Below the pieces are notes generated by a model, which saw only the letters and a program-made list of their open reading frames with translations, had not been told where the DNA came from and ran no database searches. A stretch of 64,000 nucleotides of DNA from positions 36,939 to 100,938 of the forward strand of contig JACMQU010000036.1 of assembly GCA_014376805.1 (NCBI GenBank). Reading direction: 5' to 3'. Source of the stretch: Bacteroidia bacterium (GTDB lineage: Bacteria; Bacteroidota; Bacteroidia; UKL13-3). Made by a program: the position numbers and the translations under genes. The first letter of the stretch is position 1; each line of letters begins with the position of its first letter. Shown here piece after piece: positions 28,261 to 38,188 of this stretch.

Positions 28261-28292
28261 AATAGTATTGTTCTTACATGGGTAATACTATT
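28261..28292. terminator. Weak hairpin between suhB and dps
   Basis: AATAGTATT (28261-28269) and AATACTATT (28284-28292) are perfect inverted arms with a 14-base loop between convergent genes. There is no GC-rich stem, so efficiency is doubtful. Confidence 0.35.
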
Positions 28293-28321
28293 GCGTATAT
28301 AAAACACTTAAAATATAAATT

Positions 28322-28798
28322 TTATTTATTCATATAGGAAGAATACATCCAAACTAATTTTTCCTGTGTTCTTATATAATCACTCATCAGTGCATTTGTA
28401 CCCTCATCTTCCGCATCGGCAGATATAGAAAGCAATTCGCGTTGAATAGCAATAGTTATAGAGAAGGAGTTTAAAATGTCTTCAACTGCTTTTATTCCAT
28501 TTGATACTTCTTTGCTTTCTTCAATTTCAGCAAGCTTTTTATAATGTGAATAACGGTGCTCTGGCGTGTGTCCAAGTGTAAGAATTCTTTCGGCTATCTC
28601 ATCAATTTTTAATTGCAGATCGTTATAAAGTTCCTCAAATTTTACATGAAGTTCAAAAAATTTCTCCCCTTTTATATTCCAGTGATACCCCCGTGTATTT
28701 TGATAAAAAAGGGAATAGTTCGCCAATAAATCATTTAGCTTTTCAGCAAGTTTTTTTGACTTGCTCAAGTCAAGTCCAATTATATTCAGATTTTTCAT
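28322..28798 (-). CDS. dps: Dps family ferritin-like protein
   Basis: A 158-residue protein of the Dps/miniferritin family, which stores iron and protects DNA from peroxide. The ferroxidase region reads TRGYHWNIKGEKFFELHVKFEELYNDLQLKIDEIAERIL, with the expected His, Asp and Glu ligands, followed by LGHTPEHRY. Length is normal. The gene is transcribed alone. Confidence 0.93.
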   Translation of the reverse strand: MKNLNIIGLDLSKSKKLAEKLNDLLANYSLFYQNTRGYHWNIKGEKFFELHVKFEELYNDLQLKIDEIAERILTLGHTPEHRYSHYKKLAEIEESKEVSNGIKAVEDILNSFSITIAIQRELLSISADAEDEGTNALMSDYIRTQEKLVWMYSSYMNK

Positions 28799-28994
28799 AT
28801 GTATTTTTTAAAAGTATTAGATTAAAGTCATAACAGGAAAAGGAAACTAATTGTTTGCCGGCTTATTTGTTATGGTACAATCATACCTTTTATTTATCAA
28901 TATAAAGATTTTAATAATCGGTTATTTTTGTTCGCTGGTTAAACCATTCCGTTTAAATCATATCTTATAATCAGCGTAAAACAAAATATAAATT

Positions 28995-29552
28995 TTGGTT
29001 GAAATAAGCGATAACGATCTGGTGCGTCAGTTTAAGGATCCTTCTAACAAGCAGGTTGCCTTTAAGCTGATCCTTCAAAAATATCAGCGTAAGGTTTATT
29101 GGCAGGCGCGCCGTATTGTTATCACTCATGCTGACGCGGATGATGTGGTACAGAACACTTTTGTAAAAATATGGGAAAAGCTTGGCGATTTTAGAGCAGA
29201 AAGTCAGTTGTTTACCTGGATCTACCGGATTGCAACTAATGAAGCTTTGGCATTTTTGCAAAAGAAAAAAAGCGACCGCAATATTAGTATGGAAGAAATG
29301 CAGGAACAGTTGGGGGAACAACTTTCGGCAAGTACCTATTTTAATGGAAATAAACTGGAGTTAACATTACAACAAGCCATTTTAAATCTTCCCGAAAAAC
29401 AACGCCTTGTGTTCAATATGAAATATTATGAGAACTTAAAGTATGAAGAAATAGAAGCTATTTTAGGCACTAGTGTTGGTGCATTAAAGGCGTCTTATCA
29501 TCACGCTACCAAAAAAATTGAGATTTTTGTGAAGCGCTCATTAAACAATTGA
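28995..29552 (+). CDS. ECF-type RNA polymerase sigma factor
   Basis: A 185-residue sigma-70 family protein. Region 2 reads ADADDVVQNTFVKIWEKLGDFRAESQLFTWIYRIATNEAL, and region 4 reads LPEKQRLVFNMKYYENLKYEEIEAILGTSVGALKASYHHATKKI. The start is TTG 28995, because an in-frame TAA lies at 28989 and no other start occurs before region 2. Its stop is close to the next gene, a membrane protein likely to be its anti-sigma factor. Confidence 0.92.
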   Translation: MVEISDNDLVRQFKDPSNKQVAFKLILQKYQRKVYWQARRIVITHADADDVVQNTFVKIWEKLGDFRAESQLFTWIYRIATNEALAFLQKKKSDRNISMEEMQEQLGEQLSASTYFNGNKLELTLQQAILNLPEKQRLVFNMKYYENLKYEEIEAILGTSVGALKASYHHATKKIEIFVKRSLNN

Positions 29553-29575
29553 CAAAAAAAAACAGCAAACAGGAA

Positions 29576-30112
29576 ATGGAAACGGAAGAAAACAATAGTG
29601 AATTATTTATCATGAACCTAAAAGTTATAGGAGGTTTTGCAGTTCCCCTAAACTACTTTAAAATACTGGAAGAACGCCTGCAAATTATTTCTGAAACACC
29701 CAATTTTACGATACCTGAAATAAATAATTTTGCTGTACCTAATGGGTATTTTGATACGCTTGAAGCAAATATTCTTATGCTGGTTCTGCCAGAAGAGGCA
29801 CAAATTATTCCTTTATATAAAAGAGGGTTTGTTAAAAATTTGCTGGCTGTGGCAGCTACTTTATTATTGTTTTCTATGCTGTATTTATTTATGAACCGGC
29901 CAGCAAGTCATACCGGTAATATGGCGGGCATTCATAAGTTAAGCACACAGGAAATTATTGAGCATTTAAGTAGTGAAGGCTATAATTTAGAACTGTTATG
30001 TGATGCGGGCTGGTGCAATGATTTAAACAAACTGAATAAAAAAGAAAATACAGATGTTGAAAATTATTTACTGGAGCATGGTGAAGAAGATTTTTTGTCG
30101 GACGAATTATAA
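29576..30112 (+). CDS. Single-pass membrane protein, putative anti-sigma factor
   Basis: About 178 residues from ATG 29576, which has an AGGA just upstream; a TTG at 29549 overlapping the sigma stop is an alternative. The N-terminal cytoplasmic part has two copies of a short motif (FAVPLNYFKILEERL and FAVPNGYFDTLEANIL). A transmembrane helix follows (NLLAVAATLLLFSMLYLFM), and then an acidic periplasmic tail. Position after an ECF sigma and the single helix argue for an anti-sigma role, but no zinc-binding HxxxCxxC motif is present. The role is inferred. Confidence 0.65.
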   Translation: METEENNSELFIMNLKVIGGFAVPLNYFKILEERLQIISETPNFTIPEINNFAVPNGYFDTLEANILMLVLPEEAQIIPLYKRGFVKNLLAVAATLLLFSMLYLFMNRPASHTGNMAGIHKLSTQEIIEHLSSEGYNLELLCDAGWCNDLNKLNKKENTDVENYLLEHGEEDFLSDEL

Positions 30113-30128
30113 AAAAAAAGAGATATAA

Positions 30129-30575
30129 ATGAAAAAGCAATTACTAAGCTGGCTTATGGCCTTTACCATAATTATAAATGTAGCCTCAGCACAAAGAGGT
30201 CGTGGTAAAGAAAATATTGAAGCGATGAAGGTGGGGTACATTACCCGAAAATTAGACCTGAGTGCAGAAGAGGCTCAGAAATTCTGGCCGGTGTACAATA
30301 ATTACACGGATGAACTGGAAAAACAACGCAAAAATTTCAGAGGCAAAATGATGGAAGAAATGAGCAGCATGGATGATATGAGTGATGCACAGGCAGACAA
30401 AACACTGAATGAAATGATTGCTTTCAGACTTGCCGAAGTAGAGGTAACTAAAAAATATATTGCTGAGTTTAAAAAGGTAATTCCGGTTAAAAAAGTAGTA
30501 ATGTTATACAAAGCAGAACAGGAGTTTAAACGTGATCTGCTGATGAAATTAAAAGAAAGACAAGGGAGGAATTAA
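30129..30575 (+). CDS. Spy/CpxP-like periplasmic protein
   Basis: A 148-residue protein with a signal peptide (MKKQLLSWLMAFTIIINVASAQ). The mature part is all-helical and highly charged: LDLSAEEAQKFWPVYNNYTDELEKQRKN, then EVTKKYIAEFKKVIPVKKVVMLYKAEQEFKRDLL. This is the form of Spy-like chaperones and heavy-metal sensor partners. It is the third gene of a run with the sigma factor and the membrane protein, 16 bases after the latter's stop, which suggests an envelope-stress unit. Confidence 0.75.
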   Translation: MKKQLLSWLMAFTIIINVASAQRGRGKENIEAMKVGYITRKLDLSAEEAQKFWPVYNNYTDELEKQRKNFRGKMMEEMSSMDDMSDAQADKTLNEMIAFRLAEVEVTKKYIAEFKKVIPVKKVVMLYKAEQEFKRDLLMKLKERQGRN

Positions 30576-30594
30576 AGTGTAATATAACATCCCG

Positions 30595-30678
30595 ATGTGT
30601 TTAAAAAAATCTTTATTACTTATTGCGGCATTTTTTACATCCAAAGAACAAGCACAATTGATATATGGATTTACATAG
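30595..30678 (+). pseudogene. Possible gene remnant: signal peptide only
   Basis: A 27-codon frame beginning MCLKKSLLLIAAFF and ending TSKEQAQ looks like a Bacteroidota signal peptide, but it stops at 30676. Nothing recognisable follows in any frame before 30789. It could be the remains of a lost secreted protein, or chance. Confidence 0.25.
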
Positions 30679-30789
30679 ATTTCACTTAAAGTTTAATTGT
30701 CGCAAAATCTTACGTGTTATTCTTTTGTGCTACCTATGGTGACCTGAATGTTTATAAAAAGCTCCCCCGGGTAAGCATTTCTGTACCCT

Positions 30790-32073
30790 TTAATTCAAAC
30801 CAAATTTCTTAAGGTATTTCTCATATAATTTTTGTTGGTCATTATATAAGTCGATGGGCTCACCCTCTAAATAAGCAGCCGATATTTTACTTGACATCAT
30901 ATCTAAAATATCGCCCTCACAAATTACAAACGAAGCATCTTTATTAAGTGCAAGGCTACCAATTCGTGCATTAACACCCATTATAGTTGCCGGGTTAAGT
31001 GTAATGCATTGTAAAGCCTCTTCCTTAGTTAAACCATAGGCAGCAGCGGTGCCTGCGTTAAACATCACATTTCGGGCCTCCCAACTACCTGCATGGCCTA
31101 TAGCTACTTTTATACCTGCTTTTACCAATATACCGGGTGTTTTAAAGGGTTGATCTACATCCTCAAAACTCCTTGACGGAAGTCTGTGAACATTACTTAC
31201 TACAACCGGAATATTGTATTGTTTAATAAGATCGGTTAACTGATAAGCATCACTTGCACCTACCAGAACCAGTTTAATAAGCGGATATTGTTGTTTTATA
31301 AATGTTACCGCACTCACTATACTTTTTGCATAGTTGGCATGCACATATAAGTTTTTTGAACCGGTGAAAAGTCCGCGCATTGCATCAAGCCTGCTATTAA
31401 AACCAGATGCTTTATAGGTAGTTAAAACAGATAAGGCATTATGGTATTGTTCTGCATCTGCAAAAAAAGATTTAATCTCCAGCAATTGTTTTTCTATCCT
31501 GTTACTTTTCGTTTCATTCAAATCAGCACCTACATGCATTTCGGGCCAGTTCAGGTGAATGCCTTCATCGCCTTTAATTACGGCATCTTCCCAGTTCCAT
31601 CCTGTTGTTTTCAGAAGACTGCTGCTACCACTAATTACACCCCCCTGTGGCACTGCCTGGGTATAAAGTATGCCGTTAAATAGTGCCGTTGGTAATATTT
31701 TTGAACCGGTATTATAAGCAATCAGTGAGCGCACATTCGGGTTTAGTTTCCCGTTCTCATCAAAGTCTCTTGTGGCACGCACGGCATCAATTTCATTTAG
31801 CCCCATCAGGTTATTCATACAAATAATTCCGGGGTAAATATGTTTGCCAGTACCATCAATAACCTTTGCATTTTTATAAAGGCTGGTCTGGCCCTTGCCT
31901 ATATCAACAATTTTCCCAAAATTAAATGCTATGGTGCCATTTTCTATTACTTCGCCTGTGCCGGTATGTATAGTGGCATTGGTTATAAGGGTTACCCGTT
32001 GTTGTGCTGCCACAGTTTGTAAGGTAAAGCTAACGAGTAATAGCAGTATTATTTTTATATCAATCCATTTCAT
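30790..32073 (-). CDS. Exported amidohydrolase-family protein without HxH site
   Basis: A 427-residue protein with a signal peptide ending VAAQ. The amidohydrolase pattern is clear at the start (ITNATIHTGTGEVIENGTIAF, VIDGTGKHIYPGI) and end (ALQCITLNPATIMGVNARIGSLALNKDASFVICEG). The metal-binding HxH that should follow PG is replaced by CMNNL, so the normal metal site is absent. It may be a pseudoenzyme or a structural partner of the two-domain protein encoded next to it, 84 bases upstream. Confidence 0.8.
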   Translation of the reverse strand: MKWIDIKIILLLLVSFTLQTVAAQQRVTLITNATIHTGTGEVIENGTIAFNFGKIVDIGKGQTSLYKNAKVIDGTGKHIYPGIICMNNLMGLNEIDAVRATRDFDENGKLNPNVRSLIAYNTGSKILPTALFNGILYTQAVPQGGVISGSSSLLKTTGWNWEDAVIKGDEGIHLNWPEMHVGADLNETKSNRIEKQLLEIKSFFADAEQYHNALSVLTTYKASGFNSRLDAMRGLFTGSKNLYVHANYAKSIVSAVTFIKQQYPLIKLVLVGASDAYQLTDLIKQYNIPVVVSNVHRLPSRSFEDVDQPFKTPGILVKAGIKVAIGHAGSWEARNVMFNAGTAAAYGLTKEEALQCITLNPATIMGVNARIGSLALNKDASFVICEGDILDMMSSKISAAYLEGEPIDLYNDQQKLYEKYLKKFGLN

Positions 32074-32157
32074 TTTTTTGAAGCACTTATTATTTTAAAA
32101 TTGGTTATATTCATTCAAGCATATATGACCCTTTAACTGTTAAATCCTGCATTGCAA

Positions 32158-35130
32158 TTATTCATCATCACAATGATAATTCTCTTCGGTTAGGGAAATT
32201 TTCTTTTCTGTTTTCTCCCCATTTTGTTTAGCCACCATCATCTTTGTAATAATACGCTGGCGTTCACGCTCAATATATTTACGCAAAACCGCATCGCGCT
32301 CTTTGCTGTAATAACAAACTCCGTCAACAAGTGTCATCTCTGCAATTGCATATATACTTAAAGGGTTTGTACTCCATAAAACAAGGTCTGCATCTTTACC
32401 TGTTTTAATACTGCCTGTTTGTTTATCAAGATGCAACATTTTTGCAGGATTCAGGGTTACCATTTTCCATGCATTCTCTTCACTCATGTTGCCATACTTT
32501 ATCATCTTTGCCGCTTCCTGATTTAAACGTCTGCCCATCTCTGCATCATCACTGTTAATTGCAGTAGTTACGCCCATTTTATCAAGTATCACACCATTGT
32601 AAGGAATGGCATCCACTACCTCATATTTGTATGCCCACCAATCTGCAAACGTACTTGCACTTACACCATGAGCCTTCATTTTATCGGCCACCTTATAGCC
32701 CTCCAGAATATGTGTAAAAGTATTTACTTTAAAGCCCATGCTATCGGCTACCTGCATTAACATAAGAATTTCACTTTGTACATAACTGTGACAGGTTATA
32801 AAACGTTTTTTATTTAGTATCTCAACCAGTGTTTCCAGTTCAAGATCTTTGCGGGTTAGTTTTGGATCAGCTTTTAACTTAAGCTCATATTCTTTGGCAC
32901 GGATAAATGCATCATAGTAAACCTGCTCAACTCCCATGCGTGTTTGAGGGTAACGGTCTGTTTCCATGCCCCAGTTGCTCTGCTTTACATTTTCCCCCAA
33001 AGCAAATTTAATGAACCCGTCGGCATTTGCAATCTTCATTGCTTCTGGCGGCATCCCCCAACGTAATTTTATAATACTGCTTTGTCCGCCAACCGGATTG
33101 CAACTTCCATGCAACTGCTGGCAGGCAATAACTCCACCCGATAACTGCCGGTAAATATTTATATCTTCACTGTTTACCACATCACCTATTCTTACTTCTG
33201 CAGTTATAGCCTGCGTGCATTCATTTACGCCCCGGTAAATGCCAATATGCGAATGCTCATCAATAATACCATTGGTGAGATATTTACCTGTTGCATCTAT
33301 AACCTTAGCATCTTTTGCAGGTAAACTTTTACCAATATTTACAATTTTACCTTTATTAACCAATACATCTGTTTCAATTAATACATGAGGCGTTTCATTA
33401 GTCCATACCGTAGCATTTTTAAAGAGTATAGATTCCGCTACAGGAATTTCTTTACTTCCATAATCGTTAAATGGATAAATGATCTCACCATAACTAACCT
33501 GCATTACAGTATCTGTTTTAACTTTAGTTGTAACAGAATCAAACCAAACTGCTGTAAAGGGCTGGTATGACCCATCTGGTAGCTGGGCTTTACCTGTAAT
33601 TATTTTAACCTGCAAAGTTTTAGTGTCGTAATCTGATACCCATGCATCCACTCTTATTAATGCATCACTGTTCTTTTTTTCTTTAAATGATAAAGTGAAT
33701 AAACCAAGTTGTTCCTGAACCGAAACTTTTATGGTGTCTTTCTCTATTAAACTTGCTTCCGGTTTTGGAAGCTGTCCGCTTATTAATAAAACCCCACCAT
33801 CAAAACCCTTCAGGCTTAGTTTATATTTTCCGCTTAATATCTTTTCGTTGGCAGCATAAAAGATCTGTTGCCTTCCAAGTGTCCAGTGTTCCTGTATAAT
33901 TGCTTCCTTATCAAAAATATTTTTATTGCTAATAAAAAAATTGGCAAGCATGCCTTTATGCAAAACACCTGAATGTTTATCTATATTCATTAAATGTGCG
34001 GGTGTAACCGTTAATGCCTGTAGTGCCTGAGATTCGCTTAGACCATATTGCACAGATTTACGCAGGTTTTTTAAAAACTCATTAGCATCTTTACAACCAA
34101 AAGCAGTTAGCGTAAAAACTACTCCAGCCTTACTTAAAAGGAAAGGGTTTGCAGGTGCCATTTCCCAATGTTTAAGATCAGTTAAACTTACATACTGTGC
34201 TTCAAACGGGTCTTCTACTTCATAAGGTTTTGGAAAATTAAGCGGGATAATTAGCGGGCATTTTGTTGCTTTTATTTCATCTATTCTTTGGTATTCATCA
34301 CCTGCACCTTTTATAATATAAGTTGTATTAAATTCTGTTCCGATTTTAGCAGCACGTAATACTGCGAGTTTGTTTTCAGCTTCAAAAATTGCCGGTAAAT
34401 GGCGTAACTTATTAAATGCATTAAAAGTTAAATTTTGTTCAGATTGTTGTGTATTGTACCAAATAGCATCATAGTAAGTTTGCCTTATCAGTGCCACACA
34501 CCCCATTGCCGAACCGGGATAATCCTGCATGCTGCTGCCTTTGTTAAAGCTGAATTCAGCCGCTGCAGCGGGGTTTAATATTACCTGTTGCTCATTTAAT
34601 TTACCAGTACTTACTAAGGCTCCGGTGCCACGGCAGATGCCATCATGCAAAGCACTTAGGGTTGATCCGAATCCACTTTCCAGGTAAAAAGTACTTTGTT
34701 TTTCATCGAATTGAAAAAGGTCTGCCGCATTTATTTCAGCCCTGATGGCATCATTCCATGCATACGCACCTGGTTTGTTATTGGCATACTGATCTTTGCC
34801 CTTATTATTGTTTTGCCATTGAATTCCATAGTTGCTATACATATCAATAAACGAAGCATATATAAAACGGCCTTTCAGATCAATAATTTTTGCATCCTTA
34901 GGTATATTAACGGAGGTTCCTATATTTTCTATCTTACCCTCTTTAATTACCATAACAGCATTGTTTAGCCGGGTTTGAGGATCTATCTGAATGGTGGCAT
35001 TAATAAAAGCATAACAGGTGCCTCTTAAATCATGCGGGCCATTAACCGGAAAGGTTTCCTGAGCGAGAACACCCCTTAAGATCAGTGAAAAAAAAACAAC
35101 ACATAAGATTCTAACGGAAATATATTTCAT
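32158..35130 (-). CDS. Tandem amidohydrolase, exported, one domain degenerate
   Basis: A 990-residue protein with a signal peptide ending in LAQ and two amidohydrolase domains. In the first (about 30-420) the expected HxH is SFIDMYSNYG, so metal ligands are lost. In the second (from about 550) IIDEHSHIGIYRGVNE keeps HSH, and TCHSYVQSE, FTHILEGYKVAD and AINSDDAE supply later His and Asp ligands; it should be active. The end has DADLVLWSTNPL. A long beta-rich linker separates the halves. Imidazolonepropionase-like exported hydrolases of this form are common in Bacteroidota; substrate unknown. Confidence 0.85.
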   Translation of the reverse strand: MKYISVRILCVVFFSLILRGVLAQETFPVNGPHDLRGTCYAFINATIQIDPQTRLNNAVMVIKEGKIENIGTSVNIPKDAKIIDLKGRFIYASFIDMYSNYGIQWQNNNKGKDQYANNKPGAYAWNDAIRAEINAADLFQFDEKQSTFYLESGFGSTLSALHDGICRGTGALVSTGKLNEQQVILNPAAAAEFSFNKGSSMQDYPGSAMGCVALIRQTYYDAIWYNTQQSEQNLTFNAFNKLRHLPAIFEAENKLAVLRAAKIGTEFNTTYIIKGAGDEYQRIDEIKATKCPLIIPLNFPKPYEVEDPFEAQYVSLTDLKHWEMAPANPFLLSKAGVVFTLTAFGCKDANEFLKNLRKSVQYGLSESQALQALTVTPAHLMNIDKHSGVLHKGMLANFFISNKNIFDKEAIIQEHWTLGRQQIFYAANEKILSGKYKLSLKGFDGGVLLISGQLPKPEASLIEKDTIKVSVQEQLGLFTLSFKEKKNSDALIRVDAWVSDYDTKTLQVKIITGKAQLPDGSYQPFTAVWFDSVTTKVKTDTVMQVSYGEIIYPFNDYGSKEIPVAESILFKNATVWTNETPHVLIETDVLVNKGKIVNIGKSLPAKDAKVIDATGKYLTNGIIDEHSHIGIYRGVNECTQAITAEVRIGDVVNSEDINIYRQLSGGVIACQQLHGSCNPVGGQSSIIKLRWGMPPEAMKIANADGFIKFALGENVKQSNWGMETDRYPQTRMGVEQVYYDAFIRAKEYELKLKADPKLTRKDLELETLVEILNKKRFITCHSYVQSEILMLMQVADSMGFKVNTFTHILEGYKVADKMKAHGVSASTFADWWAYKYEVVDAIPYNGVILDKMGVTTAINSDDAEMGRRLNQEAAKMIKYGNMSEENAWKMVTLNPAKMLHLDKQTGSIKTGKDADLVLWSTNPLSIYAIAEMTLVDGVCYYSKERDAVLRKYIERERQRIITKMMVAKQNGEKTEKKISLTEENYHCDDE

Positions 35131-35294
35131 TGTTGAGAAAGGAATAATAAAGCAATATAAATGAATATTACGGGTAGCAAAATTTTAGAGAGAGAAATTA
35201 CCTAAACGGCGTATATTTTAATTTCTCCTTTTAATTTTAAATCATATTTTTTCCCATATTTGTTTAGTTTTACTTCTTTTAACAGATCCATTAA

Positions 35295-36518
35295 ATGCGC
35301 TTTAAAAATCTATTTGCAGTTGTTTTGATCCTATTGCTTATAATGGGCTTTACGTTTCATTATACTAATCTATCTGTACAGATAAACATAAAAAAAATAG
35401 CAGGAGGTTTACTGGGGCCCGTTGCAATGGGATATGCTAAAGATGGAAGTGGTAGATTGTTTATTTGCGAACAAACCGGAAAAATAAAGGTTATTAAAAA
35501 CGGAAAAGTTTTAAGTAAACCCTTTCTTGATGTTGGAAATAAGATAGATAAAGGCAGTAAATTTTATTCGGAAAAAGGACTATTAGGAATCGCATTTCAT
35601 CCAAAATATAAAACAAATGGACGCTTCTTTATTTTTTATAGCGCCCCTTCAAAAGTAAGTGGCAGTAACCATAAATGTATTGTGGCAGCGTATAAAGTAA
35701 CCTCTGATGCCGATGTAGCGGATGCTACTTCAGAAAAAATTATTATGGAAATTGAAAAGCCTCAGGAAAATCATAATGGCGGACAACTTGCATTTGGACC
35801 TGATGGTTATTTATATATTGGTTTGGGTGATGGTGGTGGTGCAAATGATGAACATGGTGCAATTGGAAACGGTCAGGAAAAAAACACCTTGCTCGGAAAA
35901 ATTCTTAGGATCAATATTGATTTTGCGGCAATAAACAAAGATTCAAAAAATTATAATATCCCATCTGACAATCCCTTTTTAACAACAAAAAACACAAGGC
36001 CTGAAATATGGGCTTATGGCTTACGTAATCCATGGAGATTTTCTTTTGACAGAAAAACCGGTAAACTATTTTGTGCTGATGTTGGTCAGAATACCTGGGA
36101 GGAAATTGATATAATTGAGCAAGGTAAAAATTACGGCTGGCGCATTATGGAAGGCAAACATTGTTTTAACCCCAAAAACAACTGCGACCAAAAAGGCCTT
36201 ACATTGCCTGTAGCTGAATACGATCACCAAACCGGTATAAGTGTAACAGGGGGTTATATTTATCGCGGCAACAAAATACAATATATGCAGGGCAAATATA
36301 TATTTGGAGACTGGAAGGGGAAGCTTTTTTACCTGGAAGAAAATGCAGGCGTATGGAACATGAATAAATTACTGATTACCGGCAAAGAACAGAACGATCT
36401 GGATGCAAATATAAATAGTTTTGGGGAAGATGAGAGCGGCGAAGTTTATATCTTATCGCAAAAGTTTACGGGCACTGTTGTAACTAATGGTTCGCTTTAT
36501 TTAATAACGGCTAAGTAA
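35295..36518 (+). CDS. PQQ-dependent sugar dehydrogenase family protein
   Basis: A 407-residue protein with an N-terminal membrane or signal segment (LFAVVLILLLIMGFTF). The six-bladed propeller motifs include GLLGIAFHPKY, HNGGQLAFGPDGYLYIGLGDGGG, GKILRINID, RPEIWAYGLRNPWRFSFD and CADVGQNTWEEIDII. These match soluble aldose/glucose dehydrogenases (YliI-like). It probably oxidises sugars in the periplasm with PQQ. The gene is alone and divergent from the amidohydrolases. Confidence 0.9.
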   Translation: MRFKNLFAVVLILLLIMGFTFHYTNLSVQINIKKIAGGLLGPVAMGYAKDGSGRLFICEQTGKIKVIKNGKVLSKPFLDVGNKIDKGSKFYSEKGLLGIAFHPKYKTNGRFFIFYSAPSKVSGSNHKCIVAAYKVTSDADVADATSEKIIMEIEKPQENHNGGQLAFGPDGYLYIGLGDGGGANDEHGAIGNGQEKNTLLGKILRINIDFAAINKDSKNYNIPSDNPFLTTKNTRPEIWAYGLRNPWRFSFDRKTGKLFCADVGQNTWEEIDIIEQGKNYGWRIMEGKHCFNPKNNCDQKGLTLPVAEYDHQTGISVTGGYIYRGNKIQYMQGKYIFGDWKGKLFYLEENAGVWNMNKLLITGKEQNDLDANINSFGEDESGEVYILSQKFTGTVVTNGSLYLITAK

Positions 36519-36866
36519 TGGATATAAGGGTTTCGTTATTCAAGGTTTTGTGTGCTCATTGGTTTATATTTTAAATTACCCTGACAGGAAAAAATGAAAA
36601 GAAGCCGCTTTTATTTTTCAGCATAAATACGGAGGGCTTTGTGGTTTGTTTTGGTAATATTAGTTGATAAAGTCAACTAATATCTTTTGTCTCAATCTTT
36701 GTTAAAATAATAAACTATTTAATTTCACGGTAAATTGGTTCAACAATTTTTATTGTTAAATAAATCATCGAACTTATTAATTGTTCTGAAAATAGCATTA
36801 ACCATTAACAGGGTTAAAAACTTCAATGATTTTTTGAGGTTTAATGTTTAAAAATAAAACATAAAA
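36519..36866. other. Intergenic with AT-rich hairpin
   Basis: A stretch of nearly 350 bases between convergent genes. It contains the inverted repeat listed at 36657. No coding frame is convincing. Confidence 0.5.
36657..36688 (+). terminator. AT-rich hairpin with T-run
   Basis: ATATTAGTTGA (36657-36667), loop TAAAG and TCAACTAATAT (36673-36683) form a perfect 11-base stem followed by CTTTT. It lies 140 bases after the sugar dehydrogenase stop and could end its transcript, though the stem is AT-rich. Confidence 0.45.
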
Positions 36867-36893
36867 AAAGGGTAGCCATTACAGCTACCCTTT
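36867..36893 (-). terminator. Intrinsic terminator of metK
   Basis: AAAGGGTAGC, a seven-base loop and GCTACCCTTT form a perfect 10-base stem. On the minus strand it is followed by a run of seven T, and it begins 42 bases after the metK stop. Confidence 0.85.
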
Positions 36894-36934
36894 ACATATA
36901 AAAAACGTTACAATCCTTATCGGATCAGACTAAA

Positions 36935-38188
36935 CTATTTAACCTTAAATGCTTTTTTTACTTTATCAACCATATCTAATTTTTCCCAGGTAAATAATTC
37001 AACTTTTAAGCTGAAGTTTTTGCCATCAGCACCTTTAAAAGTTTTGGTTACTATCTCATTTTTGCGGCCCATATGTCCGTATGCTGCAGTTTCGCTATAA
37101 ATGGGATTGCGTAATTTTAAACGGGTTTCAATTCCATAGGGAGTCATATCGAATAACTTTTCTACCATTTTGGCAATTTCACCATCCGTCATTCCAACTT
37201 TAGATGTTCCGTTGGTATCAATAAAAATACCCATTGGGTGTTTTACGCCAATTGCATACGAAACCTGAACTAACACTTCTGAACACACACCGGCAGCTAC
37301 TAAATTTTTAGCAATATGACGGGTGGCATAAGCGGCCGAACGGTCTACCTTTGAAGGGTCTTTACCAGAAAACGCACCACCACCATGAGCACCTTTACCA
37401 CCGTAGGTATCAACAATAATTTTGCGCCCTGTTAAACCACTATCTCCATGCGGACCACCAATTACAAACTTACCGGTAGGGTTAATATGGTAATTGATTT
37501 TATCGTTGAAAAAGTGCGCGAATTTTTTATATTTCGTCTTAACCCGCGGGATAAGAATTTTAATAATATCTTCTTTAATTTTAGCCAGCATTTTTGGCTC
37601 TTTATCAAAATCATCATGTTGTGTAGACAATACAATAGAATCAATCCGAACGGGTTCGTTGTGGTCATTGTATTCTAAAGTTACCTGACTTTTAGCATCA
37701 GGGCGAAGGTATTGGATAGCTTTATTTTCGCGGCGTAACGCAGCCAGTTCAATCAGAATTTTATGAGCAAGGTCTAAAGCCAAAGGCATATAATCATCCG
37801 TTTCGTTGGTTGCATAGCCAAACATCATCCCCTGGTCGCCAGCACCCTGATCCTGTTTTTTCTTACGGTCAACACCCTGGTTTATATCAGCAGATTGTTC
37901 ATGAATAGCAGAGATGATACCGCATGAATTTGCTTCAAACATATATTCGCTTTTGGTATAACCTATTTTACGAATAACGCCACGTGCAATTTCCTGTACA
38001 TCTAAATAAGCTTTCGACTTTACTTCTCCCGCTAACACCACAAGCCCTGTAGTAACGAGTGTTTCACAGGCAACTTTCGATTCCGGATCAACAGCTAAAA
38101 AATTATCAATCAATGCATCCGATATCTGATCGGCAACTTTGTCTGGATGTCCCTCACTTACGGACTCTGATGTGAATAAATACGCCAT
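36935..38188 (-). CDS. metK: S-adenosylmethionine synthetase
   Basis: A 417-residue enzyme that makes SAM from methionine and ATP. Signature elements are [21 protein letters not shown] at the N-terminus, [14 protein letters not shown], and [19 protein letters not shown]. Length is slightly above the usual 385-400, with insertions in the middle. Start at ATG 38188. It has its own promoter, a long leader and a terminator, so it is a single-gene transcript. Confidence 0.97.
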   Translation of the reverse strand: MAYLFTSESVSEGHPDKVADQISDALIDNFLAVDPESKVACETLVTTGLVVLAGEVKSKAYLDVQEIARGVIRKIGYTKSEYMFEANSCGIISAIHEQSADINQGVDRKKKQDQGAGDQGMMFGYATNETDDYMPLALDLAHKILIELAALRRENKAIQYLRPDAKSQVTLEYNDHNEPVRIDSIVLSTQHDDFDKEPKMLAKIKEDIIKILIPRVKTKYKKFAHFFNDKINYHINPTGKFVIGGPHGDSGLTGRKIIVDTYGGKGAHGGGAFSGKDPSKVDRSAAYATRHIAKNLVAAGVCSEVLVQVSYAIGVKHPMGIFIDTNGTSKVGMTDGEIAKMVEKLFDMTPYGIETRLKLRNPIYSETAAYGHMGRKNEIVTKTFKGADGKNFSLKVELFTWEKLDMVDKVKKAFKVK

